Source of the DNA: Chlamydiales bacterium
GTDB lineage: Bacteria; Chlamydiota; Chlamydiia; Chlamydiales; JAACFD01
Direction: 5' to 3'
Length of the DNA stretch: 6,629 nucleotides
NCBI GenBank assembly: GCA_009937555.1
Contig: JAACFD010000150.1
Location: forward strand, 1-6,629
Part shown: one piece after another, positions 1 through 6,629 of the stretch
Position numbering within the stretch: the stretch's first letter is position 1
Layout: each line of letters begins with the position of its first letter
Position numbers and translations under genes: made by a program
Notes under the pieces: model-generated
What the model saw: the letters and a program-made list of their open reading frames with translations, nothing else
What the model was told of the DNA's origin: nothing
The model's database searches: none

Positions 1-1333
1 GTCTTTTAAGAGTCTTTTTCACAACTTTGGAGAACTCTTCTGTGAGCTGCTCTCTTAAAGTTGTAAATTCAGCTTCTGCTTCTTCCAAATAAGTTTTAAC
101 ATCGCCCTCTTTATTCTGGACCATTGCTTCTAAGCTTCTATTCATATCAGCCACATGCTTTTCATATTGCTCATATAGCTCATGAACATTAGTTGTAGAG
201 GGGCGTTTGATTTCTAAGGCAACAAGATCTTTCAATTCTTTTCTTAGAGATGTTTGAAGCCTTTTAAAACTTGCTTTAGCTTCAGCTTCATGACCTTCAA
301 TGCCTTCCTCTGCAGCCTTTACAGCTCTTTCTAACTCTCCTTGAAGGTCTGAGATTCTTATTTTTGCAGCGCTTATTTTGCCTGAAATATCTCTGTCTGC
401 AGCTTCTATTTTTCGTGTTAAATCATCTTTTTTACTCTCAAGTTCTTGCATTTTTAATTGCATTTGACGCTTGAGTTCTTCTTTAGCATCTAAAATACTT
501 TGAAGGTTAGCAGATTTATCTGCTTGTTCTCCCAGTGCTTGAAGTTCAATATCAGCTTTAGAAAGCTCATCAAATTTCTCTTTCATCGCTGCTATTCGTT
601 CTTCAGCATCTTCTAAGTTATCTAGCTCTTCAGTCCTAAAGTTTAGCATTCCAGCAACTAGTTTATGGGTTTCTTCTTGCTGAGCTTCAAATTTTTGCTT
701 ATCAGATTCATATATACTTGTAAGTTCTTCTAGCTGAGTTTGTAGTTCCACCTGCTCTTTTTCTCTAACCGCAGCTAATTCAGAAAGCTCTTGTTGAATT
801 CGAGCTCTATCAAGGCCTGCTTTTTGCGCTTCTTCTAAAAGAGCCGCTTGCTCTTCTGAATGCTTCGCTATATCTCTTGTATTTACCTCTACTCTCGCTC
901 TAACATTTCTAATTAAATCAAGGATTTGAGATATGCTCCGATGGTCTTCTCCTAATTTGATGATTTCTTTAGCATGAGCTGCTAGCTGTTTACCTTGTCT
1001 ACGCACCTCTTTTGCAAGGTTTTCATCCTTCTTAAACGCGCCAAGCTTTTGCATGACATTCTGTTTAAATATTCTAGCCTCTAACTCTTTTCTTTCTTTT
1101 GCATTGGCCTTTCTCATTTCCTCTTGTTGAGCTTCTAAATTGAAAGTTGCTAGCTTAAATTCCAGTTGTACTTCATTTGTAATACTATCTAGATTACTAT
1201 GGATAGTGCCAGCTAATAATCTAAGTTCTGATTCTTTGCGATTAAGGTAATCAGGTAGATTAGTTCTTTCTTCTTCAGTTAACTTACTTTCAATTAGCTC
1301 ATTTTGGGCAGTATTTGCTCTGCCAGCAATACT
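1..1333 (-). CDS. Coiled-coil protein segment, probable continuation of the large AAA+ ORF in another frame; runs off the left edge
   Basis: This frame is open for 444 codons, from just after a TAA at 1334-1336 to the window edge, checked codon by codon with no internal stop. The product is almost wholly Glu/Lys/Gln/Ala/Leu-rich and heptad-like, as in long rod-forming coiled coils. A short break occurs near residue 378 (KRPSTTN). There is no signal peptide, membrane segment or catalytic motif. No ATG, GTG or TTG occurs in frame until the ATG at 1115-1117, preceded by AAGAGG at very short spacing. Starting there would discard 72 codons that look just as coding (including IESKLTEEERTNLPDYL). 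The simplest reading is that this is the C-terminal part of the same protein as the upstream 1730-residue ORF, separated by a +1 frame change in 1302-1333. The alternative is a separate, translationally coupled gene starting at 1117. The function is structural or oligomerising by composition only. Confidence 0.75.
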
Positions 1334-4300
1334 TTAAGCTATTATGTAAACGTTCTACTTCACTTTCCCAATGAGAGCAAAATGCTTCAGCTTGCTCATA
1401 GTTTTCTCTCACATTAGCAATGCTTTCTTTGAGGCCTAATAAGCGGTCAAGGTAACGAGATAATGTTGCAATAGGTAGGTTGCTTAAAGACCCTTTAGAT
1501 GATATGTCTTTAACACTGTTAGAAAGGGTATCTTTGAGTGCAGAGAAGGCTTCTGCCTTCTCTGTTTTTTTACCCGGACTTTTCTTTCTTTGAGCCTTAA
1601 AATCCTCAGTTTGCCCATCTACACCACCTCCACGTTTCTTACCTGGAGATCTTTTAGAAGGGGAGCCACCCTTTGCAGGGCTAGTTCTAGAGCTGCTATT
1701 TCCTGCGCCTCTAGCGTTACCTAGATTTTTTTTTTCCCAGCCAGGAACGCAAGAAAGCTCTTTAGCCCATGATATTTTGCTGAAATCTAGCTGGAAATAC
1801 TGCTCTCTAAAGCAAGCATCAAATGGCCTATCAGTAAAGTGTTCATCAAGGTTTGCCAGAGCATTTTCACTGTGAGTAGATAGCTTGCCTTCTTCTTGCC
1901 CAAAAAGTTGTTCAATGTATCTAAAAGCTGCTCTATCACCACCTTCGCTGCTTTTAGCCTTTTTATCTAGGTTATAGAGGATGAATAAAAGGGCATCGAC
2001 TTTTCTTTTATCCATTTGGTCAGATGAAACTTCAGTCGTAGTTATAAATAAGTCCTCTAGAGCTTCTTTTAGATCTTCTTCTGTAGAAGCACTGTTGATT
2101 TCTTCATGCTTGTCTTCATCTATAAGCCCAATTTCTTTAAGGAAATTAGCAAGGGCTGAAATACATTCAGTTTTTTTACCCCTCTTAAAGGCATTTGAAG
2201 CAATGTTAGCAGGGGTGTAGTAATCAAAGTTATCGCGGTTATCAAGAACTTCTCCAAGAAGGTCTGTAGAGTCATAAGTGACTTTTTTCATTTCTCCTGA
2301 CTCTTCATCTTTCACTTCCTCTTCTTTTTTATAAAGAGGAATATGTTCAGGAGCTTCGCTACCCATAGCTTTTGCATCTGGGAGGATGCTAGAAAAACCA
2401 TCTCTTAGTAGGCGAGTAAAGTCAACAGCACATGAAGGCTTTCCGCCATCGGGTTCATTGAGCACTGCTTCAAGTTCTCTGCTTAAACCCTTATTTGTCC
2501 CTCTGAGTTTACTTCTAAATTTACTGAATAGATTAATTTTCAAAAAGTTAAGCAAAGACTGTTTTTTAGCTTCTTCTAAGGTTAAGTCTTCAGGCTTTTC
2601 AAGCTCGGTGCATAGCAAGAGTTTTAAAGATTTTGCGCCGGCTTTTTTTGCCTTTGCTAACTCTCCCTTCAAGTGAGCGCTCATTTCCTCTAAAAGTTTT
2701 AACTCTTCTTCAAAGGCCTGAATTCTATTTTCCACCTTTTCTTTAGCTTCTTCTAGAGCTGATAGGGAAGTAGTAATGTCATTACATAGCTTTTCATAAG
2801 GGTATATAGCAGCATTTTCCTCTACTGGATCAAGCCTTTGTTCTTGGATTTTAGCTATTTCACCTTCTAGTAGATTTTGTTGCTGCTCTAGTATAGCTCG
2901 TTTTTTTTCATAAACTTGCTCTTGATTACCAACAAACTGCTCTAGCTTAGCTTTAGCATCGCTAACCACACTATCTACTCCAAGATGAGTAATATTTCTG
3001 TCACTACTGTCTTTAAGAAGTCCCTGAAGAGAGCTATCCAGCCTATGGCATACGGATCCCGGTATCCTGTGATAGCTTAGGGTGGCAAGCTCTTGAGCAC
3101 CTCTTGTAGCTTTACCAGCTTCGTATGACCCTTCTGTAAAAGCTACGTGAGTGCTGAGCGTTTGCTGCTCAATAGCAGCCTTGTCTTTTTCTGCTTTATC
3201 TTTTTTGATTCGAACCGCTTGTATACCGTCAGCAAGGCTGCTTTCTATGATGAAGTCTAGCTCATCATCGTCGTCATCTGATAGCAGACCCTTAGCTGTT
3301 TCTAAAGCTTTGGCTATATTATGAGAGTAAGCGAGAACCTCTTTGTTACCCACAGAGCTAGTTAAAGTACTAAACTCAATGTAAATCTCTTTTAGCTTTC
3401 TTTTTAGTGCTTCTGGGTTATTTAAAAGACTATTGCCTTCTTCATCTAGATAAATTTTGCTTTTACCTTCAAAAGCCTCTTCTACCATTTTTGCAAAGTA
3501 GTGCTTAATATCAAATAAAGCTCCTGCTAGCTTGTATTCTTCAACATCTTCTTCTGCAATCGGCAGTTTGACATTGTTATCAGCCGCTAGAGTACTAACA
3601 ATATCTCCTATTTCTAAAGAAGAGTGATCATTTTTTTCAGCTTGAGTAAGCATAGAGTCAAATGATTTTAAGGTTCTAGAAACTAGTGAAACTTCTTGCT
3701 TTTCATTAGGGTCACCATCAGCTAAAGCTGAGGCAAGGCTTCTATACTTTTTGACAAGCAAGCTAGCTGTGTATATTTGTCCAGGAGTGTATTCAACTTT
3801 TTTTGGCCTATCTACAAACTCCTTAGAGAACTGTAATCTTCTCGCAATATCTTCAGGAAGGGAATCCCGCACTATTTTTTCAGGGAAACGGCGTATAATC
3901 GCAGCGTCTTTAAAGTGAAGTTTATACTCTAGTGGTGTGGTAAGGCCAATCACACGTATTTTCTTTTCTTCAACAGCGGTTTTCAAACTTTCCATTAAAG
4001 AAGAAGACCCTACCCATGAAAGTTTTTTCATCCAGTTGTGGGCTTCGTCAGCAATGATAACTACTGGAGGATCTGAATCCTCCCATTTTTTAATCACTTT
4101 ACCCAAGACACCCGCAAACGACATATTAGGTTCATTAATTCCCTCAACTATCTCTTTGGTAAGCATGATAACTTGTGTACCTTTAGGTAGGCTGGTTTTT
4201 CCTTCCATAACAGCTTTTGCAAAAGCTTTGGCACCAAAAGTTTTACCTGAACCTGGAAGAGCGGTAACTACTCCAGCTTTAGAACCCTTACTAGTTACCA

Positions 4301-6491
4301 GACGGTCCATATAGTCAATAAGCTCTTCATCAATGTCCCAATCTGGAACTTCCCCTGCAGCTATTTGCTTACGAAGCTCGGCGGTTAAATTATCACCAGT
4401 TGTTAGGGCCTTATGCTCAATTTTGTAAGTATCATCTTTTGAAAGCTCCTCTACTGTTTCATCAAAGCGTCTGCAGGCTTTTTCACTTTCTTCTATTTGC
4501 TCAGCTTTTAAGTCTTCTAAAACGCTTCTTGAACGTTGATAGGCACTTCCTAAATCTCCAAGGTTATCTGTATTTAACGTCTCGTTAAAAGCGTGCCGCT
4601 TAGCTTTTTTACTCTGGAAAATACGTTCACCCTTATCTCCTTTTTGACGCATTTGATATAGGTGAACCCAGTCAAGGGGGGTTGCATGCGGACCACTAGC
4701 ATCGTCATAATCAAAGCTTACATCATTAACATCTCTTGTTTCATGCGTGTCAGCTTTAGTTTCAGTTTTAGTACTTCCGCCTTCAGTTACAGTTGTAAGA
4801 GCTTTCTCTAAGGCATTTAAACGGCTGTTATATACAGCAGCTGTAATGGGTACTGCCATTTGACTATCAGCTTGATTCCTAGCTGCAATAAGGTCAGAAA
4901 ATATTTCAAAATCTCTACGATAAGAGAAGTTATAAATAGCTTGCCTTACTCCATTTTCATCTTTCTCATATCTAGGCTGTGTAATATATACAAAGCTACC
5001 CCAGTTGGTATGGGCAGTTTCATACTTAGGGTCACCTTTAGCATCTGTAGCATTCACTAAATCAAAGAAGCTAATGAAGTCTTGAGCAGCCTCAGTAAGG
5101 TCATATGGCTTACCCAAAAGCAAGGCTTTGAGATTGCTGAGCTCTGGTAAATCATCTCCCCTTAATTTTATAACAGCTTCCCTAAAACTTCCCATAGGAC
5201 CTTGAGCTTGAGAAGGCAAGCCCTTTAAAAAAGCCTTTGAAGATTCAAGGCTTTTTATAGCAAATGTAGTCTTATACATTTTGACTTGTTTTTTATACTC
5301 AGGTAAAAAGCGGCTTTCTTTATTGCTACATAGATCTTTTTTAAAGCTACTAATCTCTTCAAGTGCTTCTCTAGCATCTTCCGCTGTATAACTACTTGCA
5401 AGACTTTCCAGGCTCTCAGGTGTTAATTCGTTAGAGCTTTCGTAGTGAGTCTCATCTAGAGGAAAACCTAGTTTTAACTCACTATGCTGAAAAGCGCGGA
5501 TTAGAGCTCTAGGGTCTTGTGAAAGGTCATGATGCTCATCACCAGAACTAGCTGCTCTACTTAATTCAAGGTCTTCTAGGCGTTGACTTTGTGCAAGTAG
5601 TAGCTTTTTAAGTCTTTGGAATTTCTCATCATCTTCTTGAATACTGCCAGATTGCTTAAGCTCTTCTAACTTTTTCTTTAGCAGCTCTATTTGCTGCCTT
5701 GTAGTTTCAATATCTGAGCCACCTATAGTACCAATTTGCTCTTCTAAAAGCTTAATTCTTTCTACAAGTTTATCTATCGAACCTGAGAAGTCTTCAGGGC
5801 TATCAATAGCTCCTATGTCATCTGCCAGCTTTTTCCTGAGAGCAGCATCGTCATCATCGCCTCCAACTGTCTTCCTCTTTTTTGTAGGGTCTTCTGCAGG
5901 GTCTTTTCTTCTATCAATATCAACTCGTTCACGATCCTCTCTACGCTCTAAAGTTCCAGAGCGTTGAGCAGCAGGGGAGTCATTAATGGAATTAATGATC
6001 TTATTATAGACTTTATTAACCTTTGAGCTCAGGCTTTCTTTTGTATTAGCTTTAGTAAGTCTTGCATTAGGGTCATTTTTTATAGTATCCCACTTGCCTT
6101 TATCAGGAGTCTCAGTAAACTCACCTTTCTCTACAGAGATATGCTCAAAGTCACCAACGTGTTGTTTGTGGATTGCAATTACTCTTACAGAGTTTCTAGC
6201 TAGGTCCAAGGCTTTATCTAGATCAAACTCGCTGTCGTTTAGTAGGTTGACGTCGCCCTTGCGAAGGATGACGTCGTATTCATCATCACAAGGGTCTTCT
6301 TCTTTGCCTTGATAGTTAATAACTAGTTTTACACCTTTTTTCTTATCTCTTTCAATTCTAAAGGTGAACCTTATACCCTTAAACTCACTATTTGTATTCT
6401 TAGTGCCAAAGTCTTTTTTTGGGGTGTCTAGTTCGCTTGGGTCATAATTTTGACCAAACCTAAAGCCTCCAAGTGTGCCATCATCTGACAT
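1299..6491 (-). CDS. Giant coiled-coil protein with a ClpA/ClpB NBD1-like AAA+ ATPase module
   Basis: The protein has 1730 residues. The ATG at 6491 is chosen because GGAGG lies 7 bases upstream. I do not recognise a named gene. Seen in the sequence: a probable beta-rich globular N-terminus (about 36-125); a basic patch 194-207; a heptad-like coiled coil 235-312; mixed helical and beta sequence 320-560; a Thr/Asp/Glu-rich linker 570-600; and helices 645-690. An AAA+ module (about 720-890) has Walker A 744-751 (K750), Walker B ending D815-E816, Thr851-Thr852 at the sensor-1 position, and R867-R868 in a DAAxxRRF context typical of ClpA/ClpB NBD1. A long coiled coil spans 1175-1290, a helical region 1340-1580, and an SPxK-rich basic tail 1597-1643. 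No signal peptide or membrane segment is visible, so it is soluble. ATP hydrolysis is likely; the substrate and role are unknown. It differs from Clp proteins in lacking the Clp N-domain and NBD2. Its final residues look out of frame with the coding sequence that continues leftward, so its true C-terminus is probably longer. Confidence 0.93.
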   Translation of the reverse strand: MSDDGTLGGFRFGQNYDPSELDTPKKDFGTKNTNSEFKGIRFTFRIERDKKKGVKLVINYQGKEEDPCDDEYDVILRKGDVNLLNDSEFDLDKALDLARNSVRVIAIHKQHVGDFEHISVEKGEFTETPDKGKWDTIKNDPNARLTKANTKESLSSKVNKVYNKIINSINDSPAAQRSGTLERREDRERVDIDRRKDPAEDPTKKRKTVGGDDDDAALRKKLADDIGAIDSPEDFSGSIDKLVERIKLLEEQIGTIGGSDIETTRQQIELLKKKLEELKQSGSIQEDDEKFQRLKKLLLAQSQRLEDLELSRAASSGDEHHDLSQDPRALIRAFQHSELKLGFPLDETHYESSNELTPESLESLASSYTAEDAREALEEISSFKKDLCSNKESRFLPEYKKQVKMYKTTFAIKSLESSKAFLKGLPSQAQGPMGSFREAVIKLRGDDLPELSNLKALLLGKPYDLTEAAQDFISFFDLVNATDAKGDPKYETAHTNWGSFVYITQPRYEKDENGVRQAIYNFSYRRDFEIFSDLIAARNQADSQMAVPITAAVYNSRLNALEKALTTVTEGGSTKTETKADTHETRDVNDVSFDYDDASGPHATPLDWVHLYQMRQKGDKGERIFQSKKAKRHAFNETLNTDNLGDLGSAYQRSRSVLEDLKAEQIEESEKACRRFDETVEELSKDDTYKIEHKALTTGDNLTAELRKQIAAGEVPDWDIDEELIDYMDRLVTSKGSKAGVVTALPGSGKTFGAKAFAKAVMEGKTSLPKGTQVIMLTKEIVEGINEPNMSFAGVLGKVIKKWEDSDPPVVIIADEAHNWMKKLSWVGSSSLMESLKTAVEEKKIRVIGLTTPLEYKLHFKDAAIIRRFPEKIVRDSLPEDIARRLQFSKEFVDRPKKVEYTPGQIYTASLLVKKYRSLASALADGDPNEKQEVSLVSRTLKSFDSMLTQAEKNDHSSLEIGDIVSTLAADNNVKLPIAEEDVEEYKLAGALFDIKHYFAKMVEEAFEGKSKIYLDEEGNSLLNNPEALKRKLKEIYIEFSTLTSSVGNKEVLAYSHNIAKALETAKGLLSDDDDDELDFIIESSLADGIQAVRIKKDKAEKDKAAIEQQTLSTHVAFTEGSYEAGKATRGAQELATLSYHRIPGSVCHRLDSSLQGLLKDSSDRNITHLGVDSVVSDAKAKLEQFVGNQEQVYEKKRAILEQQQNLLEGEIAKIQEQRLDPVEENAAIYPYEKLCNDITTSLSALEEAKEKVENRIQAFEEELKLLEEMSAHLKGELAKAKKAGAKSLKLLLCTELEKPEDLTLEEAKKQSLLNFLKINLFSKFRSKLRGTNKGLSRELEAVLNEPDGGKPSCAVDFTRLLRDGFSSILPDAKAMGSEAPEHIPLYKKEEEVKDEESGEMKKVTYDSTDLLGEVLDNRDNFDYYTPANIASNAFKRGKKTECISALANFLKEIGLIDEDKHEEINSASTEEDLKEALEDLFITTTEVSSDQMDKRKVDALLFILYNLDKKAKSSEGGDRAAFRYIEQLFGQEEGKLSTHSENALANLDEHFTDRPFDACFREQYFQLDFSKISWAKELSCVPGWEKKNLGNARGAGNSSSRTSPAKGGSPSKRSPGKKRGGGVDGQTEDFKAQRKKSPGKKTEKAEAFSALKDTLSNSVKDISSKGSLSNLPIATLSRYLDRLLGLKESIANVRENYEQAEAFCSHWESEVERLHNSLKYCWQSKYCPK
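1302..1333 (-). other. Frame junction (+1) between the two overlapping ORFs
   Basis: The large ORF stays open to a TGA at 1299-1301, and the downstream frame opens after a TAA at 1334-1336. A switch of frame can therefore happen only in this overlap of about 32 bases. The large ORF's translation here (YCWQSKYCPK) has two Cys, one Trp and two Tyr in ten residues, unlike the rest of this charged protein. The other frame gives SIAGRANTAQNELIESK, which continues the helix smoothly. That places the break near TTAAAG at about 1332-1337. The stop context on the coding strand is CCC AAAA TGA G. A slip of -1 would meet a stop after two codons, so only a net +1 change joins the ORFs. Confidence 0.7.
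1566..1682 (-). repeat. SPxK motif cluster, histone-tail-like basic segment (residues 1604-1642)
   Basis: Four Ser-Pro-x-Lys motifs occur within 38 residues: SPAK at 1604, SPSK at 1610, SPGK at 1615 and SPGK at 1638. They are embedded in a Gly/Lys/Arg-rich, Pro-containing, probably disordered stretch. SPKK-type motifs are known from histone H1 and sea-urchin histone tails, where they contact the DNA minor groove. S-P-x-K is also the consensus for eukaryotic cyclin-dependent kinases. Here they join the helical region ending near 1580 to the terminal coiled coil. DNA, RNA or acidic-polymer binding is plausible but unproven. Confidence 0.6.
3822..4334 (-). other. AAA+ ATPase domain, ClpA/ClpB NBD1-like (residues about 720-890)
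   Basis: The Walker A ALPGSGKT is encoded at 4239-4262. The Walker B stretch VVIIADEAHNW is at 4032-4064, with D815 and E816 as the Mg-coordinating and catalytic pair. Next come the sensor-1 segment VIGLTTPLEY, matching the GATTLDEY pattern of Clp NBD1, and KDAAIIRRF, matching KDAALERRF with its two arginine fingers (R867, R868). A following stretch (about 897-945) may be the small helical lid. The match to ClpB was made by eye from remembered family motifs. All residues needed for nucleotide binding and hydrolysis are present. The region aligned to the ClpB pore loop (GAKYRG) reads EGINEPNMSF, without the aromatic residue at the same position. Confidence 0.85.
5871..5912 (-). other. Basic cluster resembling a bipartite nuclear localisation signal (residues 194-207)
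   Basis: Residues 194-207 read RRKDPAEDPTKKRK: two basic clusters separated by seven mostly non-basic residues, the second resembling the SV40-type PKKKRKV signal. The cluster sits in a charged, probably disordered linker just before an Asp run (212-215) and the first coiled coil. In a bacterial protein it could be a nucleic-acid-binding patch, a chance charge cluster, or a true signal if the protein is delivered to a eukaryotic host. Only the composition is seen; the function is inferred. Confidence 0.4.
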
Positions 6492-6498
6492 GAAGCAG

Positions 6499-6503
6499 CC
6501 TCC
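6499..6503 (-). promoter_or_regulatory. Ribosome binding site of the large ORF
   Basis: The minus strand reads TTGGAGGCTGCTTCATG. GGAGG is a near-ideal Shine-Dalgarno sequence, 7 bases before the ATG at 6489-6491. It fixes the start codon and argues for bacterial translation of this gene. Confidence 0.9.
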
Positions 6504-6542
6504 AATAAATTGCGCTAAAACTCTATTGATTACCTAAGTTCT

Positions 6543-6572
6543 TGTATAAAGGATAATTTTAAAATTTATCAA
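6543..6572 (-). promoter_or_regulatory. Candidate sigma-70-type promoter for the large ORF
   Basis: On the minus strand TTGATA (6567-6572, five of six matches to the -35 consensus) is followed after 18 bases by TATACA (6543-6548, four of six matches to the -10 consensus). Transcription would begin near 6535, giving a leader of about 45 bases before the ATG. The region is very AT-rich, so chance matches are likely. No competing site is clearly better. The spacer contains the palindrome AATTTTAAAATT, which could be an operator. Confidence 0.4.
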
Positions 6573-6629
6573 ACATATTTACTCGTGGGCTAGTAGCTTA
6601 TAGCAAGAATTAAAGGGGAGAGGAGGGAG
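6573..6629. other. Upstream non-coding edge, no gene seen
   Basis: No ORF, RNA gene or terminator hairpin is recognisable here. The last 20 or so bases are purine-rich on the plus strand (AAGGGGAGAGGAGGGAG). They could be a ribosome binding region for a rightward gene beyond the window, or simply low-complexity sequence. The window ends too soon to tell. Confidence 0.35.

Noticed and set aside
1115..1117. ATG as the true start of a separate downstream gene
   Set aside because: It is possible but not preferred. The AAGAGG is too close to the ATG, and 72 upstream codons in the same frame have the same coiled-coil character, which a separate gene would not explain.
1299..1309. Programmed -1 frameshift at a CCCAAAA slippery heptamer
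   Set aside because: The heptamer CCC AAAA is exactly in register just before the TGA. However, a -1 slip reads only ATG AGC and then TAA, so it does not reach the downstream frame. Only a net +1 change does.
1..1333. SMC or Rad50-type ABC ATPase
   Set aside because: The coiled coil is long, but no Walker motifs, ABC signature or hinge are visible in the part inside the window. The only ATPase motifs belong to the AAA+ module upstream.
1981..2220. Plus-strand ORF of 79 codons
   Set aside because: It lies wholly inside the minus-strand 1730-codon ORF. Its Ser/Leu-rich product is the usual antisense shadow of Glu/Lys/Leu-rich sequence, and no ribosome binding site is evident.
2386..2676. Plus-strand ORF of 96 codons
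   Set aside because: Antisense shadow of the large ORF, low-complexity Ser/Leu/Phe/Lys composition, no recognisable domain.
3937..4314. Plus-strand ORF of 125 codons
   Set aside because: It is antisense to the AAA+ domain, whose motifs on the minus strand are unmistakable. Length alone does not support a second gene.
4400..5060. Plus-strand ORFs of 62 and 66 codons
   Set aside because: Both are short antisense frames within the large coding region, with no start signals or protein features.
6094..6312. Plus-strand ORF of 72 codons
   Set aside because: Ser-rich antisense shadow of the N-terminal coding sequence.
6588..6605. Small inverted repeat GCTA/TAGC as a hairpin or terminator
   Set aside because: The stem is four bases with no T-run, too weak to call.

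Overview
The window holds one very large protein-coding unit, read right to left on the minus strand. A complete 1730-codon ORF (6491 to 1299) comes first. It is followed, in a different frame, by a second open frame (1333 to the left edge) that is almost entirely coiled coil and has no usable start at its upstream end. GC content is roughly 40% by eye. A textbook Shine-Dalgarno sequence, TGA used as a stop and tight gene packing indicate a bacterium of low to moderate GC. The lineage cannot be fixed from the sequence. The protein architecture (giant, coiled-coil-rich, nuclear-localisation-like basic patches, histone-tail-like SPxK motifs) recalls large accessory proteins of intracellular, host-associated bacteria, but that is inference.

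Layout from the 5' end of the transcript (right) to the left: 6504-6629 is non-coding leader, with a candidate sigma-70-type promoter (6543-6572) and a strong ribosome binding site (6499-6503). 6491-1299 encodes a 1730-residue protein with a globular N-terminus, a basic NLS-like patch (194-207), a first coiled coil (about 235-312), a mixed middle region, and one AAA+ ATPase module (about 720-890). That module has intact Walker A, Walker B and a double-arginine finger closely resembling ClpA/ClpB NBD1. After it come a long second coiled coil (about 1175-1290), a helical globular region (about 1340-1580), a tail with four SPxK motifs (1604-1641) and a final helix. 1333-1 carries at least 444 more codons of charged helical sequence and runs off the window.

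The most notable observation is the junction at 1302-1333. The last 10 or so residues of the large ORF look out of frame (rich in Cys, Trp and Tyr). The +1 frame that opens there reads as a natural continuation, with no ATG, GTG or TTG for 72 codons. The two ORFs therefore probably form one gene of more than about 2160 codons, broken by a one-base frame change: a mutation, an assembly error or, less likely, programmed +1 frameshifting. The second notable point is a lone ClpB-NBD1-like ATPase inside a giant coiled-coil protein that lacks the Clp N-domain, NBD2 and the aromatic pore loop. This suggests a recruited AAA+ motor or switch with a non-canonical job.
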